This document shows positions 52,062-62,157 of a DNA stretch of 64,000 bases, piece after piece. Both the position numbers and the translations under genes were made by a program. This stretch comes from Neckera pumila. Taxonomy: Eukaryota > Streptophyta > Bryopsida > Hypnales > Neckeraceae. Location: assembly GCA_963969595.1 (NCBI GenBank), contig OZ018417.1, positions 560,501-624,500 on the forward strand, read 5' to 3'. The number at the start of each line of letters is the position of its first letter. Positions within the stretch are counted from its first letter, which is position 1. The notes beneath the pieces were generated by a model. It was not told where the DNA came from, did no database searches, and saw only the letters and a program-made list of their open reading frames with translations.

Positions 52062-52270
52062 TTAACCCCTAAAAGCCCAAGTGTCCCTGCGAGGGTTATT
52101 TGGTACTTTGGGCAAGTTCATGTGACCTCAATTTTTCACATGATTTTTTGAAACTTTTTGGGGAGATAGGAAATCTCATTAGCTTCGCGGGAAGATAAAT
52201 TTCATCAAAATCCGACTTACCCTCCAAAAGTTATGATGGATTGAATAAAAATTCAGTTCGGGAATCTGCT
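52062..52270 (+). mobile_element. Left part of a family A TTAA element
   Basis: TTAACCCCTAAAAGCCC, CGAGGGTTATTTGG, ATGTGACCTCAATTTTT and TCATTAGCTTCGCGGGAA follow the family A order for about 200 bp, after which homology fades. No right end found. Confidence 0.6.
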
Positions 52271-52600
52271 GCCCCTCAGGAATCTGACTTTGACTCCCAA
52301 GGGGGCAGTAGAGGTGGCAAGAGAGGAGAGGTGGCAAGAGGTGGCAAGAGAGGCTATTGTTGTGCCTATTGGGAGGTCACATGAGGCTTTAGGAGCTTGT
52401 AGATGTTAGAGATTTTGACATTTTTCAAATTTTTTTTTTCCTACTTCTAAAATACAAGTGCATCTTTCAATCCATTGTTCAGATTTCCTAGATCAAAAAA
52501 TGTGTGATGGGATTTTTTTTTTGAAAATGGCCTATTGTATTGTCATTTCTTGGGACATAGTGGCAAATTTTAATTTTTTGAATATTGGGATTGTCTTGTT

Positions 52601-52650
52601 GGCATGAGGGTAGACTCCAAATTTTGACCACAATGGGCTGGTTTACCTTA
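52601..52650. mobile_element. Terminal fragment of the 11.35-kb-type TIR element
   Basis: GGCATGAGGGTAGACTCCAA followed by TTTGACCACAATGGGCTGG and TTTACCTTA repeats the right terminal 50 bp of the element at 11,350-11,790 with one or two differences. Confidence 0.65.
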
Positions 52651-53150
52651 TTGCCCATTGCCATGCTTGTTGAGCTGCAACACATTCCCAGAAGTGGTGA
52701 AACTGAAGTACATAACTTAATTCTTTTGTTTAATTATTTTAATAATACCATTGATCAAAAGCACATTTTTTCAAGTCGTTGTTCGGTACACAATGAAATT
52801 CCGTTTTATTTGTTTAAAAAAAAGGACTTGTTTAACCTGCTCAAAGAACATTTCATGTCCAACTTTGATCAAACTTCATTAGATTTCTAAACTAAAACAC
52901 GTACTTCAAAAATTTAGTATTTTCCACATATACTAACATTAGAGCAAATTTCAGGTTTTGGGAGGGCTACTTTACAGCCTTCCAAGGTACCCTGAAATTT
53001 ACTTTTTTTTGGTTCAAAAATTTGTTTTTCCCCTATTTCTTCGCAGCAGTTTCTCTTGTGATAGTGGCGCAGAAACCAAAATTTGCGAAAAAAAAATAAT
53101 TAAAAAAAAAAAATTAATATTAAGAAAATCTTTAAAAAATTTTAAAAAAG

Positions 53151-54082
53151 TTAATCCCTAAAGGACCATTGTCTCTTCGAGGGATAAATGCGTTTTTGGA
53201 CAGGTACCTACGGGCTGAAATTTTCTTCTGATTTTTTGAAACTTTTTTTGGAGGTAGAAAATCTGATTAGCTTCATGGGAATATAGTTTTTTTCACAATC
53301 GGTGCTTGGGAACAAAAGTTTTGACCAAATAAGCTCAAAATAGGGGACGACAGGCAGCAAAAAAAATTTGCAATTTTTTTTTTTTTTTTCTTAAGTATTT
53401 TTTTGCTCATAGATTATGTTTTTGTATATCTAAAAAGCTTTGATTCATTTCATTTGGATTTTGTATGAGAAAGTTATGGACATTCTTGTTTTTTGGGCAG
53501 TTAGAGCATCTTTTTGAAAAAAATAACTTCACTAGGATGCATTTCTGAATGCAATTTAAAAAATTAAATTTTTTATTTTTTTTGCATGGATTAGTCTACT
53601 TGCTAGAACAATCTCACCATTGGGATTAATGCATTTTAATCCCAACTAAAATATATGAATATTTTAGATTTTCTTTCTATCTCGTACCTACTTCTACTTA
53701 ACAATTTTTTTAATAATGAAATTAAGTTTTTTTGAACCTTTTTTTTTTGGCTAGATTCTCAACTCAATTATCCAGTATAAACATTAAAAGCTCAAAACTC
53801 TATAGTGCAAAGAAATAAAGTTAAAAATGTTCAAAGTCAAAAAATCTAGTCCCACAATGTGCTGAAAAACTTGTTTTTTCCACTTTAAACGCAGATATCT
53901 TGCAATCTGTGCGGCCAAAAGTTCTGAAATTTTTTCCACACACTCTCATACTAGTTAGGTGTATGATCCTATGGTTAGATGTGGAAAACAAACATTTTTC
54001 AAATTTTTTTACTTTTTGCTATAGAAATGGCAATTTTGAGTGTTTTTTGGCAAAAAAAGGGCCTCGGTCCTTTAGGGGTTAA
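53151..54082 (+). mobile_element. Family A TTAA element
   Basis: Starts TTAATCCCTAAAGGACC and ends CTCGGTCCTTTAGGGGTTAA, 932 bp, TTAA on both sides. The interior matches the copies at 3.0, 4.1 and 38.2 kb closely. Confidence 0.8.
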
Positions 54083-54574
54083 AAAAAAATTCTACGAAAT
54101 CTAACTGCCCCGGCAAGCAATCAGTCACTTTGACTATTCACTGCAGTAGTTAGCTGGAGTGACAGACCAAGCTTTTTAATAGCTTAGTTTGTCATTTTGG
54201 AGGAACCCTCCAAAGGGCTGATATTTCTTCTAATGTATATGTCTAAAATTTAATCTCATTTTTTCATAATTAAAAATATCAAATTGAATTTTATATAATC
54301 TTTTAAAAAAAAATTCTTTGTAAATATACAATAATTACAAAAATGCTTAAAGTATTATGAAGTTTTTAAAGAAAATGGAAACAATTGTGACAAACATTAT
54401 GGCATAATTGATGTACTCTTTAACTCATACCAAGAGAATTGTGAAAGAAAAAGTCCAAAAGTGGTGTATTTTTGAGCTTTCAAGAGGCTATCTTTAAACT
54501 TTCAAGTATACATGCGTGAATTTGCCGTAAAATTTCAAGAGTGGCTATTCTATTATTATTATTTTTTTTTTTTT

Positions 54575-54688
54575 GTGGGCATCTAACCAAAATTGTGGAT
54601 ATCGGAAGGCAGAGCAAAAACTGCCGTTGGATCCAATAGTAGTTTTTGGGCTGTCGCCCAGTATCCACGATTTTGGTCAAATGCCCAC
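54575..54688. mobile_element. 114-bp foldback element with about 28-bp arms
   Basis: GTGGGCATCTAACCAAAAT and TGTGGATA pair with TATCCACGATTTTGGTCAA, ATGCCCAC. It lies between a T run and an A run, about 240 bp upstream of the dead transposase, with no visible link to it. Confidence 0.7.
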
Positions 54689-54929
54689 AGAAAAAAAAAA
54701 GGATGGCATTCAAAATTGGTTGCTTATTGGTCTACAAGTGAAGTTGAGTCGTAGTTGCAATGTTCCAATGTAGAAACATTATATATATCTTGTATATTTG
54801 AGCATTGGGATATCCTTCATATAATTTTGAGTTGTATGTAAAAATACAATGATCTGCGAACTTTAGTGGTTCAATTTACAATGGTTTTGAATTGGGATGG
54901 TTGGAATGTAACGACTGAAGTCATATTTT

Positions 54930-56343
54930 TTGGAGATGTCTTTGCAAGATTTGAATTTGGAAGAGCTAGCGGACATGCCTTCCTGCAACTTGTCAGAAAC
55001 AATTCATAACAAATGGCTTCAAATGTCCGGCAACCGAGGTAACAATTTATTTAATGCCACTTGCAACGATAGTATCCGAGCGTGGACACAAATGACAAAC
55101 TACCGTGCGTACTTAAGAGGACACGTGTCTGGATTTGGTCCATCAAAGGGGGAGTTGAAGTTCAGAGCAGCAAGAAGAAGTGGAGACCCAAAAAAAATGG
55201 TAGAGGCACTCAATATATTATCTGGAGCTGAGGGTGTGGGAACTCGCATACCACATTTAGAAGGAGATCTTTGGAAAGAGATCTTTGGAAGCACAAAGAG
55301 GAAGTTGGACATCCCCATCGGCAATGCAGGAGACTCACATTGACTTGACAAAGTCAACTTCTCTCAACCGCGTGTTTGAACAAGGTCCACTACAACTTCT
55401 CTAGAATCTATTCAGGACAAAGGAGAACAAGTTGAGGTGCAACCATCCCAACATGTTACGATTGCATTTGAAAGTGACTGCGACACGTCAAAGTGGCACA
55501 CTGCTAGAGTCAACCACAAATCAAACATAAAATGTCAAGCTCAACAGCAAGCATCAAACATCAAGTGCACTGCTAAAATTGCAAAAAGACGGAAGGGAAC
55601 CCTAGCTCCAACCTATCGTGGTAGAAAGCAAGATTATGGGACTAAGCGAGAGGTGGTAGCAGATTTTTGGTTCTATTGGGATGACATTGAATGATGTGTA
55701 AAAGATACAAAGCGAAGCTACGTTATAGATAGGCCTGAGGTGCCAGAGATTTGGCCTATTTTGACCGGGACCAACCTTAGTCAAGAAGAGACATTGTATC
55801 TGCAACACGCTGGCTTCCGTCTCCAAGAGCGCCCTACATTTTTGCCACGACAACTCTTCAGCATGTCCCACATTTTCAAAAGTGTCTTCTTTGATCAACA
55901 ACCGCCAGAAGATGCAGATGTATATTCAACGGTCAGGAACAACCGAGTCATACGGCGGAATGCAAATGCACCAACTATAGAACAGCAAAACAAGTGGGAG
56001 AGTGCTAACAACATTAGGGGACAAATTTTGGAAGTGACCTTGCTTCTTTTTCCGGGCTTAGGTGCAATAGTGTCATTGGAGACCGAGACAGACTCTAATA
56101 AAAACGTGTACCAAATTACGTTGGGCATGTTCCCTACATGCACATGCCCGGATTTTGTTTAGATGTTTATTCCACTATTGGAGGGCGTCATGCATACGTG
56201 AATTGCAAGCACTTGTACTACCCGTACCGTTACTTCTGCAAGATGGACATCCATGATGTCCAATTCATCCACGCACCTAGTTATAGCTTCAATGAGTTGA
56301 AGCTTCTTCTACTTCAAGCAAGGATCATCACTATTCCAGAGTA
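54930..56343 (+). pseudogene. Decayed Mutator-like (MULE) transposase, C-terminal part with SWIM finger
   Basis: One frame reads through 54,930-56,162 broken by stops at 55,341, 55,377, 55,692 and 56,160. A shift then moves the frame so that it continues to 56,343. Segments look like a transposase tail: NLSETIHNKWLQMSGNRGN, GVGTRIPHLEGDLWKEIFG, a basic stretch near AKIAKRRKGTLAP, and then CTCPDF followed after the frameshift by VNCKHLYYPYRYFCKMD. CxC...CxH is the SWIM zinc finger usual near the C-terminus of MULE transposases. No DDE catalytic core is visible upstream, so the copy is 5'-truncated and dead. The intact-length comparison is from memory of the family; class assignment rests mainly on the SWIM motif. 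Confidence 0.65.
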
Positions 56344-57645
56344 GGAGTGACTACATTCAATTGATGATTTACTTGTATTGTTTTAGTTTACAATTGGTAC
56401 AATTGAAATGATTTAAAGCATGTGGAATAAAAAATGTTCCATTCATGAAATACGGAAATATGTGTCACACATCAAATGTTTTGAATTTTTTTATGTGGAG
56501 TACAACATGGAATAGATCTACTACAAAGAATTCAAACACCACATAAAATATTTACCAATCCATAGTCATAGGTCCCAAATTTACCATTAATAGCAGAAAA
56601 ATTCAATTTTTTGAATTTTTTTAACAAAAAAAAAAATGGGGAAAAAAATGGGATTTTCAGGCTCTAGGCTCACAGGCTCTATGCTCCAAGCTCACATGCT
56701 AGCGTCATTGCCCGAGGAAGAGGGCATTTTGGGAAATAAAAGTCCGACGAGGAGGACAAAGCCCATTGAGAGACCATTGCCTGACGTAAACCACAAGCAT
56801 CATGAGCAGAACAGGAAGAATTTTGGAAATGAGAAATTGAAGTTGGGTGAGGAATCCATAATGCTTGATTACGCAAGAAATCCCACGCAACCGGGCATTA
56901 CGCTGCAAAAGCCTCCCGGGAAATGAATGGCATACTTTTTGGGAGTAGTTTACAACCATGGTTGTGTAGCTCTTCTAAAGACTCAACATGCTAGCGGAGG
57001 CAACCCATTTCTGATCAACGCTCCTTTGTGGCTACGAATGTTCTTCTCTTTCCATGAAGGAGGAGATGAGCAAGGATTAATTATGGAATGGTTCTCGAGG
57101 CAGTTATGGCACATTAAGATTGCCTCCAAGACTCTCAGTATTACAACCAAACCTTGGTTGATTTTGCAACCAGTCTTTGGTTGGAAATAGGAAAGTCTCT
57201 ATGACCAGAATGGGTCAAACAGAATCTTCAACCAAAAAATTCATGTAAATACATTTTGAGAAATAAAAATTTGAAAAATTATGGAAATCTTTTGAATCCT
57301 ATTTTTGCATCCAGAAAAAATTCCCTACTGAAGAAATCCGCCTTGTAGATATGCGTAATTTTTTAAGTGATCAAAAATGGGTTGCCTCCCCTACTTGGAT
57401 TCGCCCCCAAAACTCAGATAGGATTTGGAATCAGTTTTATTGTATCTGGCTGTATCCTACAATCGTCAGTAGAGATAGTGACTCTATTAGATGGAACACT
57501 AGGGGCCCTCCCCCTTGTGTGTCTTTCTAGTATGTTTCTGTTTCTTTGTTTTTCATTTGCTCTTCTCTCTTCATTTGACCAGCCGTATGGCTTGGCTGTT
57601 ATACGTCTAGTTCTCTTTTTAATGCAATGGTTCTTCCATTTGTTC

Positions 57646-57701
57646 TAAATAAATAATAAAATATAATATAATATAATATATAAAATATAAAAATAAAAAT
57701 A
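57646..57701. repeat. AT-rich simple sequence run
   Basis: AAATAAATAATAAAATATAATATAAT-like run (shown in part) of 56 bases made only of A and T. It follows a short frame (57,410-57,530) reading like the tail of a degraded non-LTR retroelement, so it could be that element's tail. Confidence 0.6.
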
Positions 57702-57944
57702 GCATTATATATTGATTTTTCTGAAATCGTGAATTTTGGAGAAGGATATGGACATTTAGGGATTACGGATTAAAAGAAAAAAAGAAGAAGAAAAGGAAAG
57801 ACATTGTGCGATACCCCTAAGCTTTAAATATTATAGTTGTATCTTTCAAAAAGCCTCCAAAAAGCATGTTAGAGGTAGACTTTAAGAACATACATTAACT
57901 TCTTTTTGTTGACATGCACCAACAACCAGTAACTACACAAAATA

Positions 57945-58250
57945 GTGAAATTAGGTTGCCTTACTTGAGATAAATTACCTCGTGGATCAATGCTTGTTCC
58001 ATACATTGACTCATTCCACTCTCTGAATCATGCCTTGAACTAGTGCACAAACCTATGCCATACACATGCCTCTCAATTGAATGCATCATTGTACAAAGGC
58101 AATGAATATTTCTATAGTGTGGAGTTTTATAAAATATAGATCTTTTTTTAGCCTAGTTAGATTATCATTGTTATATTGAAGGTATTTTTGAAGCATACTA
58201 AATCATTATATCTACTATCAAGAAATTAGTGTAGGGCAACCTAATTTCAC
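57945..58250. mobile_element. TIR element with GTGAAATTAGGTTGCC ends, copy 1
   Basis: GTGAAATTAGGTTGCCTTAC on the left, GTAGGGCAACCTAATTTCAC on the right, 306 bp. Blocks AATGCATCATTGTACAA and GCAATGAATATTTCTATA recur in the second copy. Confidence 0.7.
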
Positions 58251-58277
58251 TATAATTTTGTATACACCAAATGGTGC

Positions 58278-58491
58278 AATTAATTAGGTTGCTATATCAC
58301 AGATAAATTACTTCATGGATCAATGTTTGTCCAAATGGAGGCACATGTAACTCTTTGAACTAGGCCTTGAATGGGTGCACTAACCTATGCCAAACACATT
58401 GCTCTAGATTGAATGCATCATTGTACAATAGCAATGAATATTTCTATAATGTGGATTGTCGAGAAATTAGTGTAGGGCAACCTAATTTCAC
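58278..58491. mobile_element. TIR element with GTGAAATTAGGTTGCC ends, copy 2
   Basis: AATTAATTAGGTTGC on the left (degraded) and GTAGGGCAACCTAATTTCAC on the right. It repeats about 190 bp of copy 1 in the same orientation, so the two look like a tandem pair. Confidence 0.6.
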
Positions 58492-58575
58492 AATTTTGTG
58501 TAATTAATTATATAATTATGTAATTAACTAAGTAGGCAAGCCTACTGAAGAAAGTAGCCTTGGAGATGTCCATCA

Positions 58576-58856
58576 AGCTTTTTTTGGAAGGGAGGGCAAA
58601 ATAGTGCCAGATTGTATCACAAAAAAAAGGGGCTAAAAATGGCCCTAAACTATTAAGTTCTTTGCCAAAAAACTTCAAATTAAAAAAAAATCTTAGATGA
58701 AATTACCAAACTGTAGATGAAAATAGAATAATGAACATGTAATATGTGCTAATGTGATATTTTCTATCCAATATGTGGGTGAATTTTGAAATTTGGAACA
58801 CCACTATAACATTTTATATTGCCACTTTGGCACTTCATGAAAAATGAAAAAAATCT
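58576..58856. repeat. Dispersed repeat family J, copy 2 (shorter)
   Basis: GTGCCAGATTG, ATCTTAGATGAAA, TGCTAATGTGATATTTTCT and ACCACTATAACATTTTATAT match the copy at 7.5 kb, with a deletion of roughly 170 bp in the middle. Confidence 0.65.
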
Positions 58857-59016
58857 TGTGCTGGTATGCCCATGAATCCATAATCCTCTAGGTTTTCATT
58901 ATGTTCTTTGTGAACCGATTTATGCAAATAATAATATAGTTGAAGAATATACACCACTATCAATAGACTCAAACTTCATTTTGTTTAGAGAGAATCATTA
59001 ATTGTACATTAGTCAT

Positions 59017-59458
59017 TAAGGTAGAACCACCCATTCCCAACCAAGGAACCACTCTCAGACTAAAGGGTGCAACTATTTCCGACTAAGACAGGAACATATT
59101 TCCAATCAATGCTTGAGATGTATTTTTTTCTTCTTTTCAAGGTTGGGACTAATAAGGTCATGAAACATGTCCCAAATTGCACCAAATTACACAAGAAGTA
59201 GTGAGCAAAAAAGAAGGATGTAGTGAGTTGGAAAGTAGTTCTTGAATGATTGGACTTGGAAGAGTTTAGAGATTGGCTATGGATTTATAGCGCTTTTGGC
59301 TTCCAAAATTTGTAGTAATTTCAGAATAAAAGTACACAAATTTTGCAGTCACTATATACCCTATCTTTCTACATGGGAAAAGTTTGCATTGCCTCACATT
59401 GCTCATGCCATCTATCCCAATTTTGCTGAAGTGATCACATATGGATGGTTCTACCTTA
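59017..59458. mobile_element. TIR element family G, copy 4, intact
   Basis: TAAGGTAGAACCACCCATT and GGATGGTTCTACCTTA ends, 442 bp, non-coding. The best-preserved family G copy in the window and the reference for the broken ones. Confidence 0.75.
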
Positions 59459-62157
59459 GTGTATAAAAATTCCATACAAGTGGATGGATCAAAGGAATCT
59501 TGCTCTTGATTTTCAACTTGTCAAGAGTGCCTAACTGCCCTATTCTAATAAGGTACAGGAAGAACACCCAAAAACGACACTTTCACTGCCCTACGAGGGA
59601 CATGGTCCAAATGATGATTTTGTTGTTGGTAAAAAATGTTAAACCTTTAGCACCTAAATCCTCTCTTGAATATGTGTTTATAAATATATATTATTTATTT
59701 TGATTTCATCAAATTCAATATATAGAAAATGTGGTTTTTAAAAAGTCAAGCATTTGTTTGGATGAATGATAAGTTATGTGGTCTAAAAAGACCCTCAAAC
59801 CTCTTTGAGGTTCATCTTTCAGAATTGGGACGTCAGAGCGCAAAGAGGTCAATGGAATAGGTTTATAAATCAAAAAGGTTCTATATGCGTCCTCTATTTA
59901 GGAAAGAGTGACATGATTCTTGAAACATCTATGATTGTCATTGTTGAAGTATGTGTGCTTAAAGGGACGGGTTTACAGGCCTCCTACCTTAGCTTATTTG
60001 ACAAATGAAATCCAACCCGAGTTGTTTTATAATTTTTTTACTCACATAATATTCTATAAATTTCAAATTTCAAAGCCTAAGGTACCTATTCATGACCTTT
60101 AGACACCTTTTTAATACACCTATGAAGTAAAAAATATATATATTCAACTGCCATTGGTTGCCTCAAAGAACTCTTCAACTCCCATTTGCTGCTCTTAAAA
60201 ACCTTGTGGCAAAGTTGTGTTGAAAGTGGGTGAGCATTCAAGACCAAATTGTAGATGGTGGAAAAAACATTGGTTTTGGAGCCTCTTCCCTCAAGGATGA
60301 AGATTCACAATGTCTGAGCTCTAGTATTCTCATACGTCTTTAATCCTAAAAAGCCTCAATGGACATATTATGTCTTCTAATTGATTTCAACAAGGAAGCG
60401 TTAAACATGGAAAAAAAAACGTTTTTTTGTCCAATATTTTGCGGTAGAGTTGCCCACGTTGATTGTTTGTTGGAAGGTTGCAATTGGCATTAGATGCTTG
60501 TAGAAATTAAAGATTTTGAAGTTTTGCAAAATATTTTTCCACTTTTCAAGGACAAATACATATTTTAATCCACCATTTGGTTTGCTAAAAATAAGTAGTG
60601 GAAAATTTGATTAAAAAAAGGACTCATTTATTGTTAATTGGGACATTGTGGCATTGTAAGATTTTTGTGGATGTCTTGGAGTGCCTTGAAAATTATTATA
60701 CATATGTGTGATATGACTACCATGCCCATAAGGAAAAATTTAACCCCAAAGTTTGCAAAGCAAAAAATTTCAACATATGGCAATCAAAGCCATCTAAAAT
60801 TCTCGGGCATAGAAAAAAACTTTTAGCTTGAATGCAAATATCTTTCAATCTATACAGTCAAACCTCACAAAAAAAATTTACATGATTTCACACAAATTTA
60901 GTACAAGATCCTACGGTTACATTCCCCCCAAAGAAAACATCTTATAAACTTTTTCAATCAATGTAATAGAAATGGCAGTTTTGAATGTTTTTTAGCAAGA
61001 AAATGCTTTGGAACTTTGAAGGTTAATCTTGTAATCTATATGGTCAAAGTTTCTACAATTTCTTCTAGACATTTCCATGGTATTAGTTTAATGCAAGATC
61101 ATGTGGTTAAATGAAACAAATATTTAACAATTTTGCTCTTTGCATTGGAAATGTTAGCTTTGAGTATTTTTTTAATGAAAAATGATCCTGGGACTTTAGT
61201 AGTTAATAAAAAATTCAAGTTAGGATGAGAGAAAACACATCCGTGTTGTTCAAACTTTGAAATCAATTTAAAAGAAGATAATAAAAATAAAATACAAGCA
61301 ATCTTATATTACTTGAATTTTAATAGATGGTTATTCAAATTACAATAAATCATTGAATTTTGGGATTTTTTCAAAGTTTTCAAATGAAGAAGAAATGATG
61401 ATTTACTAGGCTTCATTTGCTAAGTTTAAACCAAAACCAAAATTGGATACTTTACAAATTACAATCAAATTTGACCAAATCAACTCTTTGGATACAAGGA
61501 TGTGTCAAGGTTAACCTAACCATTTGGGCCAAAGAGTGGCTCATAATTTGAGATGTCCTTCATCTAAAATTTTGCATCACAAATTGTCCCTACAATAAAT
61601 ATTATTATTATAAATTGAACTTTAGGTTTGTAACCAAGGTTTATTGATTTTCTAAATATGGAGTGACACCAAGTTCAAATTTATACCATGATGTTCTAAA
61701 CTATAATGTAAAAAAAATATGAATTTTTTGGAAATTATGAAAATACGACCTTTGAAATTATTTTGTCCTAAATAGAAAAACAACTCAAAGTTGGGGTGAA
61801 AGACATATTTGTGCAACTATTAAGATGTAATAGCATGAGTGGTAGCAACTGAGGAAGATGACCTATTTTTGATCATTTAAGCAATTCAATATATTTTGTG
61901 TATGGGTATGGTGAGGGGGAAAATTTCCCAATAAGAAAAACAGATTTAAAAAGGATATCATATTTTTGAACATTTTTTTCTTCAAAAACAAAATTGTCAA
62001 GAATCTTTTTTGAGAAGATTTCGTTCAAATTATTCTTGTTATATAGGTCATCCTATTTCCAACCATAGGTTGGTTACAAAAGCGACAAATAATGCTTCAA
62101 TGCAGATGATAATTGTAGCCTCTAGTGTACATCTTGTGATCATTCTATGCTTTTGAT
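59459..62157. other. AT-rich intergenic sequence
   Basis: Contains the family A remnants near 60.7-61.2 kb and no recognisable gene or other element boundary. Confidence 0.45.
60738..61206 (+). mobile_element. Rearranged family A remnants
   Basis: TTTAACCCCAAAGTTTGC, ATCTTTCAATCTATACAGTC, AAATGGCAGTTTTGAATG and GGAACTTTGAAGGTTAAT follow the right half of family A, and a second partial right end finishes at GGACTTTAGTAGTTAAT near 61,206. This looks like two truncated copies side by side. Confidence 0.5.
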
